Positions 45,720 through 56,105 are shown, numbered from the stretch's first letter. The stretch: 64,000 bases of DNA from Lucinisca nassula (GCA_963580285.1 OY757011.1:167119406-167183405), one strand, 5' to 3'. The notes: generated by a model not told the origin, from the letters alone. Program-made: numbers and translations.

Positions 45720-45838
45720 CCGGGGACGGTGAATTTCTATATTCAAACAACCCTGTTATTGGTTGTAAATGATTGATCTTAATCACCCCCACATGTTGAA
45801 TCTGTCAGGTTGGTAATCCTTCGATTCATCTTTACTGT

Positions 45839-46160
45839 CCCCCCCCCCCCCCCCCCCCCCACCCATCGGGGCTTGGAGAAATAGATTGGTCTGCAAGGTG
45901 CTTCCACGCAGAGCTGAAACCGACCACACATGAATACTGGTAAACCGCTTAGATGGACTAAGATTGCCCAGGCAAAGTGATGTGAGTCAAACCGTCAAAT
46001 GCATATAAGCCTTTTGGTTCCATTAGGTGGTAGGGCTTGAGATGTCATTTCATCTCAATGTCGGGTAAAAAAAGTCCCACAAATCTGGAAGCAACATATC
46101 CAAAATGACCTAAATAGTGTTGATGGGGACATAAAACCACAATTCAGCCAACCAACCAAT
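45839..46160 (+). mobile_element. SINE-X preceded by a 22-bp poly(C)
   Basis: A run of 22 C (45839-45860) replaces the CCCCCGCC head motif and leads into ACCCATCGGGGCTTGGAG. The copy ends GGGGACATAAAACCACAATTC. The C run probably arose by slippage in the C-rich head, or is an assembly artefact. Confidence 0.82.
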
Positions 46161-46801
46161 CATCTTCACTGGCCCATTGTTTGCCTTATGATTAGCGCAA
46201 CATGACGCAACCATTGTCTGTTAATTATTCAATTATTAATTGTTTTGGGGTTTAACGACACATCAACCCATGTGGGCAATTTTGTCTCGTCTCCCAGAGA
46301 AAGGGAGAAAAATATAGAAGAGATTGTAGGATAAAATGAAGGACAGAGGAGAGAGAGAAAAATGAATGGAAGTGTAGAAACAGAAGGAATAAGAGCACTC
46401 CCCTCTACCCTTACCTGCTGCAAGGATAGCAGGTCTTACCCAATTGTCAGCCAATATCAGTTGGACGCCACAGTGACGCAAGATATATTATGTCACCTTT
46501 ACCTTACGCTCTATTTAAAATTGTCAAATTCAAAGAAATTAGATCAGTCTTAACAATGGTTATTTTTGCCACACAAAACTACGCATGCGCAAAAATACGG
46601 AATCGTGGGATAGCATTTCCTTAGCGACAGGTGGCCTCCTAAACACATCTATAAAGGTATGGCTGATGTTCAAAGTTTTAAAAAGTAGGTCAAGGTCACA
46701 AGTAGATGAGCAATCTGATCGGGATCCACACTGTTTGCAACAATGACTTTTAAAGTAACCAGCAGGCAACAAAGCAGATGACAATTATTGTATTTGGTAT
46801 C
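46161..46801. other. Mostly unassigned sequence
   Basis: A half hairpin core at about 46706-46740 (CAATCTGATCGGGATCCACA) and TAGGTCAAGGTCACAAG at about 46686 are repeat remnants. A TTTTGGGGTTTAACGACACA block at about 46242 resembles a SINE tail. No gene. Confidence 0.4.
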
Positions 46802-47014
46802 TTAACCCTTCTCTTGCTGAATATTCATTTTAGCCACACCCATCTCTGACTTTAGACCAATCAGATTGCTTGATGTAATTCATTCCTACCAATTCATAAA
46901 CTGAATGTCAAACAGTGTAGATCCTGATCAGATGGCTTCTTCAGAAGCCATCTGATCTGGATCTACACTGTTTGCAAAGATATGGGTTGTCTTGAACAGC
47001 ATGATAAGGGTTAA
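46802..47014 (+). mobile_element. TTAA hairpin MITE, family A (intact)
   Basis: TTAA both ends; CCCTTCTCTTGCTGAATATT and CAGCATGATAAGGG termini; perfect central stem GATGGCTTCTTCAGAAGCCATC. Confidence 0.92.
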
Positions 47015-47100
47015 GGGTTAAACATTTAGGACCCTTTTTTCAGCCTAAACTCTCCGGTGCTGCTTATCATGGAGTTATTGAGCCTTTGAACTACACTTAT

Positions 47101-47295
47101 CATAAAAATCCTAAACATTTGGACACCTTAAGGATTTGCTGTACTTGTAATTCTCCTTACTTTTTGACAAACATGAGTCCAAAAGGTCCCGGTGGAATGG
47201 CAAACAGTGTAGACCCTGATCAGACTGCTCCTTCAGGAGCAGTCTGATCTGGGTCTGCACTGTTTGCTTAGAATTGTCTGTCCCAATACTTAGAA
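47101..47295 (+). mobile_element. Hairpin MITE, family C
   Basis: Left ATAAAAATCCTAAACATTTG, core GGCAAACAGTGTAGACCCTG then CAGACTGCTCCTTCAGGAGC and AGTCTGATCTGGGTCTGCAC, right TGTCTGTCCCAATACTTAG. Best copy of this family; the ends are not TTAA and I cannot fix a target duplication. Confidence 0.8.
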
Positions 47296-47317
47296 TCATT
47301 ATGGTACCTCATTACTA

Positions 47318-47485
47318 TGGTAAGATTGCTGATTCTTAATCATTATGTCTCTCACTGCAGTGGTTCGAGCCTCGCTGGGGTCGCGTATTCTCTGAGTAAC
47401 CCAGTTTTGACCCACCTCTGATTAGCAATTGGCTCAAAATAAGTGAAATAATCTTGAAAGAGCTGATTAAATAACCAAAAAACAC
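47318..47485 (+). mobile_element. tRNA-derived SINE family S3, 5'-truncated
   Basis: CTATGGTAAGATTGCTGATTC, GTGGTTCGAGCCTCG (B-box-like), CTCAAAATAAGTGAAATAATC and an AACC/A-rich tail. Confidence 0.72.
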
Positions 47486-47507
47486 CACTTTAACACAGTT
47501 TAACCAT

Positions 47508-47645
47508 TAACCTGCTGAATATATTAAGCTGCATCCCTTTCTGAATATCCACCAATTAAATTACTTGATATTATGTATTTGTTCAATAACAAGCTACCTG
47601 ATCAGGGTCTACACTGTTTTTGCTTAGGTAGGAGTTATCATGCAT
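47508..47645 (+). mobile_element. MITE family A remnant
   Basis: TTAACCTGCTGAATATATTA, AATTAAATTACTTGATATTA and CTGATCAGGGTCTACACTG keep the family order, but both terminal repeats and one stem half are lost. Confidence 0.6.
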
Positions 47646-48236
47646 TTCAGAATTCAGTTGTCAGACATAAAGATAATACATGTCTAACACCTGTATTTTT
47701 ATTTAAAAAAAAAAAAAAAATGGTTGTTTGAAGTTTCAAGATGTTTTAATACTTACCATTGATATATTGTACCATTCATTTTCAAATCCATGCTTGATCA
47801 GGAAAAGAAAACATCATAAATATCCAAAATTGTAAGTTTTCTTTCACACCTGGCAATAAATGTAGATAATACTAAAATCTGTCCTTTAAACTGTACTTAA
47901 AAGGGCAATTAAAAAAAAAATAATAATGTTATAGATCCTCAGAAGGAAAATTGGTTATAAATTTGAAGATTAGCACACATTAGATCATTTCTTTATAATA
48001 GCACAGGAGATATGCTACCAACTGTTGTTTGACTGTTAAGATAACAGAGCTAGCAGTTAAAGATAATTTGTGATAGAATTCAGGACTTCCTCTGCTCTGT
48101 TCAATATGATAGCCTAAAAAAGGAGATAAAAATAAAGACCCATTGCTAAACAAACAGTCCAGGCTACTCAGGTAGCAAGATTGTTTTTCTAATAATTTAA
48201 GATAAATTGAGTAGACACAGTAAATCTTTAAGATAA
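47646..48236. other. Unassigned sequence
   Basis: AT-rich with A-runs; nothing recognised. Confidence 0.45.
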
Positions 48237-48316
48237 TTCTCTCTCTCTCTCTCTCTTTCTCTCTCTTCTCTTCTCTTCTCTTCTCTTCTCTTCTCTTCTC
48301 TTCTCTCTCTCTCTTT
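48237..48316. repeat. CT and TTCTC microsatellite
   Basis: CT dinucleotides followed by about ten TTCTC pentamers and CT again. Fully pyrimidine on this strand. Confidence 0.95.
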
Positions 48317-48336
48317 CTGTTGCATCAAAACTTAAA

Positions 48337-48510
48337 TACCATAAAAATCCTAAAAATTTGGACTTGCCACAATGCTCCTAAAATGTTGACGAATTTGATC
48401 CACGATCCAGCAGGGACTGCAGACGGAATGGCAAACAGTGTAGATCCTGATCAGAGCAGTCTCATCTGGATCTTCACTGTTTGCTTATGCCTATCTGATC
48501 ATTACTGTAC
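48337..48510 (+). mobile_element. Hairpin MITE, family C
   Basis: ATAAAAATCCTAAAAATTTG left part, CAGACGGAATGGCAAACAGT, a shortened stem, and TTCACTGTTTGCTTATGCC right part. Confidence 0.75.
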
Positions 48511-48540
48511 TGTGTGTATGGTTTCCTGGCATTTTTTTTA

Positions 48541-50472
48541 GCTCACCGTCACATAGTGACGAGGTGAGCTTTTGGGATCACTTTTTGTCTGTCGTGCGTG
48601 CATCCGTCCGTGCATAAACAATTTCTTCAAACAACATCTCCTAAACCGCTGATCGGATTTTGACCAAACTTTACAGGAATGATCCTTAGGTAGTCCTCTT
48701 TCAAAGTTGTTAAAATGGTTCCGGTCCGTTGCACATCTAGGTCACAGGAGCCAAAAATAGATTTTTTTCACCGAAAACTTAAAAAATCTTATTCTCTGAA
48801 ACCACAAGACGCTTCATCTAGTGGACCCCTACCAAGATTGTTCAAAATATATTGCTGGGCCCAAAATGCCCCCGCCCTGGGGCCTTTGGGTTTGCATGGT
48901 CTTATATAGGGAAAATCTTTAAAAATCTTCTTCTCTGAAACTGCAAGGCCTAGGTCTTTGATATTTGGTATGAAGCTTCATCTAGTGGACCCCTACCAAG
49001 ATTGTTCAAATTACAGTGCTAGGGCAAAAAATGCCCCCGCCCCGGGGCCCTTCAGTTCTACATAGGCTTATATAGGGAAAATCTTTAAAAATCTTCTTCT
49101 CTTTAACCGCAAAGCCCAGATCTTTGATATTTGGTATGAAGCTTCATCTAGTGGACCCCTACCAAGATTGTTCAAATTATAGTGCTGGGGCCAAAATTGC
49201 CCCCGCCGGGGGCCCTTTGGTTTTACATGGGCTTATATAGGGAAACTCTTTAAAAATCTTCTTTTCTGAAACCGCAAGGCCCAGGTCTTTGCTATTTGGT
49301 ATGAAGCTTCATCTAGTGGACCCCTACCAAGATTGTTCAAATTATAGTGCTGGGGCCAAAAATGCCCCCGCACGGGGCCCTTTGGTTTTACATAGACTTA
49401 TATAGGGAAAATCTTGAAAAATCTTCTTCTCTGAAACAACAGGGCCTAGGTCTTTGATGTTTGGTATGAAGCTTCATCTAGTGGACCTCTACCAAGATTG
49501 TTCAAATTGTAGCCCTGAGACCAAAAATGCCCCCGCCTCGGGGTGCCCTTTGATTTTACATAGACTTATATAGGGAAAATCTTGAAAAATCTTCTCTGAA
49601 ACAACAAGGCCTAGATGTCCATACCAAAAATAAGCTCTGGGGGGCAAATGTCCGGGTCGCATTTTCAACTGGGGGGCAAATGTCCATTTTTAGATCAAGT
49701 CATTGGGGGGGGGGGGGGGGGGGGGCAAACGTCCTGGGGGGCTAACGTCCGGAGACCGTCTTTGATATTTGGTATGAAGCTTCATCTAGTGGACCTCTAC
49801 CAAGATTGTTCAAATTATAGCCCTGAGACCAAAGAATGCCCCCACCTCGGGGTGCCCTTTGGTTTTACATAGATTTGTATAGGGAAAATCTTTACAATTC
49901 TTCTTTTGTGAAACCATAAGGCCTAGGTCTTTGATATTTGTTGTGAAATTTCATCTAGTGGACCTCTATCAAGATTGTTCAAATTATAGCCCCTGGGCTA
50001 AAAATGCCCCCGCCCCAAGACCCTTTGGTTTTACATGGACTTATATGGGGAAATCTTTAAAAATCTTCTTCTCTGAAACTGCAAGGCCCAGGTCTTTGAT
50101 ATTTAGTGAGAAGCTTCATCTAGTGAACCTCTATCAAGATTGTTTAAATTATAGCCCTGAGACCAAAAATGCCCCCACCATGGGGCCATTTGGTTTTACA
50201 TAGGCTTATGTAGGGAATATCTCTAAAAAAATCTTCTTCTCTGAAACCACAAGGCTCAGGTCTTTGATATTTGTTGTGTAGCTTCATCTAGAGGACCTTC
50301 ACCAAGATTGTCAAATTATAGCCTTTGTTGATATTTGGTATGGAGCTTCACATATTTAGACCTCCCTCAACATTATGCACATTATAGCCCTGGGGTCAAT
50401 AATGGCCCTCCCGGGGCCCACTTGTTACTCTATGGATCAGGGTGTGATCCAGGGCCATCATGGCCCTCTTGT
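48541..50472 (+). mobile_element. Helitron/HINE-like element with 165-bp tandem array
   Basis: Starts GCTCACCGTCAC/GTGACGAGGTGAGC hairpin, then CTTTTTGTCTGTCGTGCG and GCATCCGTCCGTGC. The landmark GCTTCATCTAGTGGACC occurs at about 48811, 48975, 49141, 49306, 49471, 49779, 49948, 50113 and 50281. Units are diverged relatives of those at 341 (both have AAAATCTTCTTCTCTGAAAC). It ends with CCAGGGCCATCATGGCCCTC then TTGT. Confidence 0.72.
49616..49757 (+). mobile_element. G-rich insertion inside the array
   Basis: Foreign to the 165-bp unit. It holds GGGGGGCAAATGTCC twice and related GGCAAACGTCC and GGGGGGCTAACGTCC, plus a run of 21 G at 49705-49725. Spacing between flanking landmarks grows from 165 to 308, matching its size. 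Confidence 0.65.
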
Positions 50473-50798
50473 TTACCAAAATGACTAAAAGAACAGAAAC
50501 CCTAAAACTGGACTAAAACGTCTCCCCGTACATCATCACAGTGCAGATTATATTTTCTGGTCCTTTGGGATCATTGAGTTCATTTTAAATCATTTTGAAA
50601 ATAGAGTTCTGCTTAAGCCGGCGCTAGGGGGCGTGGCCGGTGTTGCACTTTTCAGTACAGGTCATGAACAGACTCAATAAAACCGAGTCTGCTATTTTCA
50701 TTTATTTGGTGTATTCTTTGCTTCCAAGGGATCTAACTTCAGAACTTATTTATATTACAGAGAACTGCTTAATAGATGCTTAATAGAGGTGCCTTATA
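50473..50798. other. Unassigned sequence
   Basis: No repeat or gene recognised; a GC-rich GCCGGCGCTAGGGGGCGTGG stretch lies at about 50618. Confidence 0.4.
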
Positions 50799-51008
50799 TC
50801 CCTTATCCTGCTGAATATTCAATTTAACCACACCCATTTCTGATTTTGAACCAATCAGATTACTTGATGTAATTTATTTCTACACATTTATAAACTGAAT
50901 GTCAAACAGTGTAGATCCTGATCAGATGGCTTCTTGAGAAGCCATCTGATCTGGATCTACACTGTTTGCAAAGATAGGGATTGTCATGAACAGCAAGATA
51001 AGAGTTAA
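50799..51008 (+). mobile_element. TTAA hairpin MITE, family A
   Basis: CCCTTATCCTGCTGAATATT on the left, AACAGCAAGATAAGAGTTAA on the right; central stem GATGGCTTCTTGAGAAGCCATC. Confidence 0.9.
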
Positions 51009-51112
51009 CTCTTGTCCTGCTTATTGAATTAATTTAGCCACATTCACAAACTGAATGTCAGTGTAGATACTGACCATAGCCATCTGATCTGTATCTACTC
51101 TGTTTGCAAAAA
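51005..51112 (+). mobile_element. MITE family A remnant sharing TTAA with the previous copy
   Basis: TTAACTCTTGTCCTGCTTATT starts on the last four bases of the previous copy. CACAAACTGAATGTCAGTG and CTGATCTGTATCTACTCTG follow, with a large internal deletion. Confidence 0.65.
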
Positions 51113-51114
51113 GT

Positions 51115-51273
51115 ACTGTAATTGGGACAGACAGGCGTAAGCAAACAGTGCAGACCCAGATCAGACCGCTCCTCAAACAGCCATTACATCTACACCTTTT
51201 GGACTCCTGGCTGGATAGTGAAACAAACTTGTCAATTAAAATTTTTAGAGATTTACAGCAAGTTCTCAAGGTG
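51115..51273 (-). mobile_element. Hairpin MITE, family C
   Basis: Inverted right part ATTGGGACAGACAGGCGTAA, AAACAGTGCAGACCCAGATC, then ACACCTTTTGGACTCCTGGC and GATTTACAGCAAGTTCTCAA, the inverted left part. Confidence 0.72.
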
Positions 51274-51285
51274 TCCTAACTTTTA

Positions 51286-51450
51286 ATAGAAGCCTCCGTG
51301 GCGTAGTGGTTACGCTACTCGCCTTGTAAACCAGGGGTCCCTGGATCAATCCCGGGCTTCTCCAGACTTTCGGATGAGTCTCTAAACCGAGGTCCCATCT
51401 CAGTATGACCTTAGCTGTTGGTGGGACATAAAACTCGAACACTCACTTAC
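51286..51450 (+). mobile_element. tRNA-derived SINE family S2 with 12-bp target duplication
   Basis: TCCTAACTTTTA at 51274-51285 recurs at 51451-51462. GAAGCCTCCGTGGCGTAGTG and GGATCAATCCCGGGCTTC hold A and B boxes; the tail is ACATAAAACTCGAACACTCA. About 165 bp; best reference copy of S2. Confidence 0.94.
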
Positions 51451-51462
51451 TCCTAACTTTTA

Positions 51463-51870
51463 GCTTTTTACAGTGGTTACCCCTTACAGTGGGAATCCTA
51501 ACTGGCAGACTACATTTGCATAGCATTTTTGTCCAATTTTTCAGAGAAAACGCTTTACATGGCATGAAAATTATCTGCGAATTCAAATGAAATATCAAGT
51601 CTTATTTTTCTCTGAAAAATAAGAAGATTATTTTTCTCTGAAAAATAAGAAGAAAAAAACACAATGGATTGTCATCTACCAGAGCATTTTCTGCAGCTCT
51701 TGAAGGGTTCAGATAGGCTTGACTGCTGTGTGGAAACAACAATGACTCCAGAGGCCAGTTCTTCAAAACTAACAATGTCGAAAGTTGCTGTACTGTTAAA
51801 ACTTTGATCTTTAAATATGGCAATTATGCTAATATTTTTGCGCAAAAGCTGCTCACATTTTTATACCCCA
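51463..51870. other. Unassigned sequence with family D remnant
   Basis: At about 51590-51650 a family D half (TATCAAGTCTTATTTTTCTC) is followed by a duplicated TTTTTCTCTGAAAAATAAGA. No gene. Confidence 0.45.
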
Positions 51871-53150
51871 ACCGAATAGGTTCGGGGGATATAGCGATCA
51901 GCCTGGCATCTGTACGTCTGTCCATCCGTCTGTCCATCCGTAGAAGCAACCTTGTGATGGCCATAACTCCAATACCCTTTAAGATTCATCAATGGTTCTT
52001 GGCACAATTGTTTACAAAGCTGAGACGGCATGTCATGCGCAAGAACTAGAACTCTGGCTGCCATAGTTTTTGAGTTATCTCCCCTTTTAATAAAATTGAA
52101 TGACTACCTTGTGATGGCCATAACTCCAATTTGAGATATATTGATGGGGCATGTAATGCACAAGAACCACAACTCTGGCTGCCATGGTTTTCGAGTTCCA
52201 ATCCTTTATTCCATTCCCTTCCAATAAAATAGAGTGATTATCTTGTGATGGTCATAACTCCAATAACCTTTGAGATATATTGATGGTACCTGGCACAGTT
52301 GTTCACAAGGCTGAGACGGCGTGTCATGTGCAAGAACCACAACTCTGGGTGCCATGGTTTTTTATTTTTCTCCCCTTCCAATAAAATAGAATCACTACCT
52401 TGTGATGGTGATATCTCCAATACTCTTTTGAGATATATTGATGGTACTTGGTACAGGTGTACATGACGTTAAGCAGGTGTGTCGGGTGCAAGAACCACAA
52501 GTCCGGGTGCCCTGGTTTTTCATTTATCTCCCCTGACAATATAACCTTGTGATGGCCATAACTCCAATACCTTTTGAGATATATTGCTGGTACTTGTCAC
52601 AATTGTGGACAGGGTGGAGATGGCATGTCATGCCTAAGGACATGCCTAAGAACCACAACTCTGGGTGCTAGGGTATTTGAGTTATCTCCCCTTCCAATAT
52701 AATCGTATGACCACCTTGTGATCAAACTCCAATACCCTTTGAGATATATTGAAGGAACTTGGCACAATTGAATACAAGGTATAGAAGGCATGTCATTTGC
52801 AAGAATCACAACTCTTGGTGCTGTGGTATTTGAGTTATCTCCCCTTTCAATATAACAGTACGACCACCTTGTGATCACCATATCTAAAATACCCTTTGAG
52901 ACATATTGGTGGTACTTGGTACAGGTATACACAAGGTTAAACAGGCGTGTCATGCACAAGATTCACAATTCTGAGTGCATTGGTTTAAGAGTTATCTCCC
53001 CTGACAGTATAATCTTGTGATGGCTAAAACTCCAATACCCTGGTACTTGCCACAATTGTACATGTATATACAAGGATGAAAAAGCATTTCATGTGCAAGA
53101 ACCACAACTCAGTATACCTGTACTTTGTGCATTGGAAATCTTGGATTTTC
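51871..53150 (+). mobile_element. Array element, CCCCAACCGAA hairpin type, about 150-bp units x8
   Basis: Hairpin CCCCAACCGAA/TTCGGGGG, then GATATAGCGATC and TCTGTCCATCCGTCTG. CTTGTGATGGCCATAACTCC or variants occur at about 51949, 52107, 52241, 52398, 52544, 52714, 52866 and 53013. Units also share GCAAGAACCACAACTCTGG. The 3' end is not defined. Confidence 0.75.
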
Positions 53151-53338
53151 ATCATGTTGAGAAGCGATCCTTTGTATCATTAGGTGAAGATAGTCGCAAT
53201 AAACATTACATATACAAAATATACTATGGGCTTACCAGTGTGTTTTAATTTTGGTGCACTTTCGATTTGTGAACAGTCTTCTGAAGGTCATATTGGCTTT
53301 TGGTCGGGGGATTTACCTTCTCCTCTGATGGCTATTTT
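53151..53338. other. Unassigned sequence
   Basis: Nothing recognised. Confidence 0.35.
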
Positions 53339-53551
53339 TTAATCCTTGTACTGCTGAGCCCGGATATGTCTTTACTTTCAAACAATGCAGATCCAGATCA
53401 GATGGCTTCTGAAGAAGCCATCTGATCAGGATCTTCATTGTTTGTCATTCAGTTTATGAATTTGTTGCAATAATTTGCTTCAAGTAATCTGATTGGTTGA
53501 TAATCAGTAGTGGGTGTGATATATTTAAATATTCAGCAAGTTAAGGGTTAA
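53339..53551 (-). mobile_element. TTAA hairpin MITE, family A
   Basis: TTAATCCTTGTACTGCTGAG and TATTCAGCAAGTTAAGGGTTAA termini (the latter in two overlapping parts), central stem GATGGCTTCTGAAGAAGCCATC. Confidence 0.88.
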
Positions 53552-53689
53552 GCAAAAATACCAAAGTTTTATATATTGAACTTGCTAGAAGAGTTAACAG
53601 AATGACCACTAACGAGCTTGTTAAGCTAACAATGCTTTGAACAGCAGGCCCCAGTAAGACTGCACAGATAAGCAGATTTGTCTAAACTC

Positions 53690-53932
53690 TTTTCCGTGTT
53701 CGATACCTGCTGGGGTTGGCAACATTCTTTCGTGGAGATTGATCATCTACGGTCATTCTCCCTTCCGCTGATTCAAGAAGGGCAGTTGTCAGTTTCTGGC
53801 GAAAGAATGAGCACTGTACTGGTTAACCACTTACGTATAAGCATGCCCAAGAAAAGTGTAGATAGGTAAATTGACTGGCTCAAAAATGACCTAAATAGTG
53901 TTGACTAGGCCATTAAAAACAAACTTAACTCT
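53690..53932 (+). mobile_element. tRNA-derived SINE family S4, 5'-truncated
   Basis: GGGGTTGGCAACATTCTTTC, GGAGATTGATCATCTACGG, GAGCACTGTACTGGTTAACC and CTCAAAAATGACCTAAATAG match the reverse copy at 40231. The tRNA A-box part is missing. Confidence 0.82.
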
Positions 53933-54274
53933 TTTCCTATGACCTGGCTCAGCTAACAACAGCCTAAAATAACAGGATTCAACTTGGATCATTCTGCAAA
54001 GCATCATGGTGGCAAAAGTAGCAGTTATTTGATGCCCCAAACATGTTGTGTACCTGAAAAACTGTCCTGTATGCACAGGCGTGTGCTATAAAGCAGGTTT
54101 TCCTCTGTTGTCATGCAATTGACAGGTAAATTGTTATTGACAGGTAGGCAGTTCCAGTCATTGAGTATTACAGCAGTCAGACAGGTGTAACCACCCATAT
54201 ATTGATCTAATTCCTTCTGTATGATTGAAGGCTGGCTTACCGCAACATTCAGCTATTTCAATGGAAAAGGGATA

Positions 54275-54489
54275 TCATGCTGCTACTCTGTGAATCTTCC
54301 TCCTTATATATTGTAGGAGTCCATTTCGAAATTGTGATACCTTAAAAACTTATTTGGAAAATAGCTGAACTTTTCACAAATAGTGTAGGCCCTGATCAGA
54401 TGCCGCACTCTGCGGCATCTGATCTGGGCCTGCGCTATTTGCCAGGGTGAGGGTACCTGTTTCGGGGTTTCCGGTACAAAATGGGCTAA
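54275..54489 (+). mobile_element. Hairpin MITE, family B
   Basis: GAATCTTCCTCCTTATATAT, core GATCAGATGCCGCACTCTGC/GGCATCTGATC, right CCGGTACAAAATGGGCTAA. Left end decayed. Confidence 0.8.
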
Positions 54490-54529
54490 GGATCCATTTT
54501 CATGTTGCTTGCATTTTTTTTTTTTTGGA

Positions 54530-54642
54530 GGGGGTTGGTTTTACGGCCCTTTCAAGATTATTTCACTCATATTGAGCCGATCATTAATCAGAGGTCGGGG
54601 AAAACCGGAATACCCGGAGAAAAAACGGCTGACCTACCCTTG
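54530..54642 (-). mobile_element. tRNA-derived SINE family S3, 3' part
   Basis: GGTTTTACGGCCCTTTCAAG, TATTGAGCCGATCATTAATC and ACCCGGAGAAAAAACGGCTG, inverted S3 3' sequence. Confidence 0.7.
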
Positions 54643-55160
54643 TTTTCATGTTGCATTTCATAGTTTCATAGACTTGTAAGATGATTTAGAAATCACCTGA
54701 AGATATTTCAGTTCATCCCCCCTCCCCCCCCCCCCCCCCCCCCCCTTTTTTTCAGAGAAAGTAAGGCTTGACATTGCCTTATAATATCAAGTCTGATTTT
54801 TTCTGAAAAAAAAAAAAAGAACACACTAGATTGTCATGGGCCATAGCATTTTCTACAGTGTTTAAAAGGTTAAGAATGAGATATTCTAGAAATGATCTCT
54901 AAACTCTTTTCAAGAAATGTTCTAGAGCTGTCTTTCAATGATTCTTCCACAATTTTTAAAGGAATGATTTTAATGATAACCCAGCCTTCAACTGCTCGTC
55001 AGGACTAGCAGACAGCATTTTCAAAGTGTAATTTTCTTTTTTTCGGTGAAAATAAAGCCTGACATTGCATGGGCATCGTCTGCCACATACAATGCCAAGC
55101 CCAATTTATTATGAAAAATATTTGAAAAAATCTGATTGATATCTGCTCTACATTGCAGAT
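54643..55160. repeat. Hairpin family D remnants and a poly(C) tract
   Basis: A mostly-C run lies at about 54717-54745. Family D pieces are at about 54766-54795 (GTAAGGCTTGACATTGCC, AATATCAAGTCTG) and 55047-55105 (AAAGCCTGACATTGC, AATGCCAAGCC). No gene. Confidence 0.6.
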
Positions 55161-55372
55161 TTAACCCTTGTCCTGCTGAATATTCATATATGCCACACCC
55201 ACACCGATTATCAACCAATCAGATTTCTTGATGCAAATTATTGCAACAAATTCACAATCTGAATGGCAAACAATGTAGATCCTGATCAGATGGCTTCGTC
55301 AGAAGCCATCTGATCTGGATCTTCATTGTTTGGAAAATAAGGCATATCCGGGCTCAGCAGGACAAGGGTTAA
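55161..55372 (+). mobile_element. TTAA hairpin MITE, family A (intact)
   Basis: TTAA both ends, CCCTTGTCCTGCTGAATATT and GGCTCAGCAGGACAAGGG termini, stem GATGGCTTCGTCAGAAGCCATC. Confidence 0.92.
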
Positions 55373-55523
55373 ATGAGATAAATTGTACAAGTAAATCCAG
55401 GGCAGTTCTAAAACCATTGTAAGTGTTCTTTCAAACCAGATATGCCCCAAAGCAGTTCTGGAGCAAGTGTTCGATATATACTTTTGGAACTCTTCTGAGT
55501 AGCTGTTGTTCCAGAGATAAACC
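55373..55523. other. Unassigned sequence
   Basis: Short unique-looking stretch; nothing recognised. Confidence 0.35.
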
Positions 55524-55745
55524 CATTGTATGCTAGTGGACTCTTCCATTGCTATATGTTGGACAAGTCCATTTGTCATATAAGGGGTGTCAGGTGTATT
55601 TTGTTCGTTTTTATTCTGTTTTTGATGGAAAATTCTGTTGGCAAATAGGGCAGGCCTTGATCAGATGCCGCGTTCTGCGGCATCTGATCTGGGTCTGCAC
55701 TGTCGGCCAAGGTACCCATTTAGGGGTTTTCCATACATGCAATGG
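55524..55745 (+). mobile_element. Hairpin MITE, family B (variant)
   Basis: TGTATGCTAGTGGACTCTTC, GGACAAGTCCATTTGTCATA, core CAGATGCCGCGTTCTGCGGC, right GGTACCCATTTAGGGG. Terminal TTAA is not preserved. Confidence 0.78.
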
Positions 55746-55874
55746 AATTGTTAAGCATGGTTGTTCTTGCATATCTGACAATTATTTGCAATGCACATGA
55801 GCAGTAATATGCTTTCATTTCTGTTTTTATAAGCAGCTGAAGCAAGTACATGTATTTGCACATAGCATTTTGTT

Positions 55875-56105
55875 TTAACCCTTTTTGTACCAAATGGAAT
55901 CTTCCTCTTTATATATGGCTGGAGTCCATTTTGAAATTTAGGAGTGACAGGTTATGTTATCTTTAAAATTGATTCAGAAAATATCTGAACTTTTGGCAAA
56001 CACTGTTGGCCCTGATCAGATGCCGCACGTAATGCAGCTTATGATCTGGGCCTGCACTGTTTGCCAGGGTACCCGTTTTGGGGTTTTCAGTACAAATTGG
56101 GTTAA
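55875..56105 (+). mobile_element. TTAA hairpin MITE, family B
   Basis: TTAA both ends; CCCTTTTTGTACCAAATGG left and CAGTACAAATTGGG right. The inner stem is decayed (GCCGCACGTAATGCAGC). Confidence 0.88.

Noticed and set aside
45839..45860. Functional poly(C) element
   Set aside because: It coincides with the naturally C-rich head of SINE-X and most likely reflects slippage or an assembly problem.
47005..47025. Telomere-like GGGTTAAGGGTTAA
   Set aside because: Only two units, explained by a MITE end next to a duplicated GGGTTAA.
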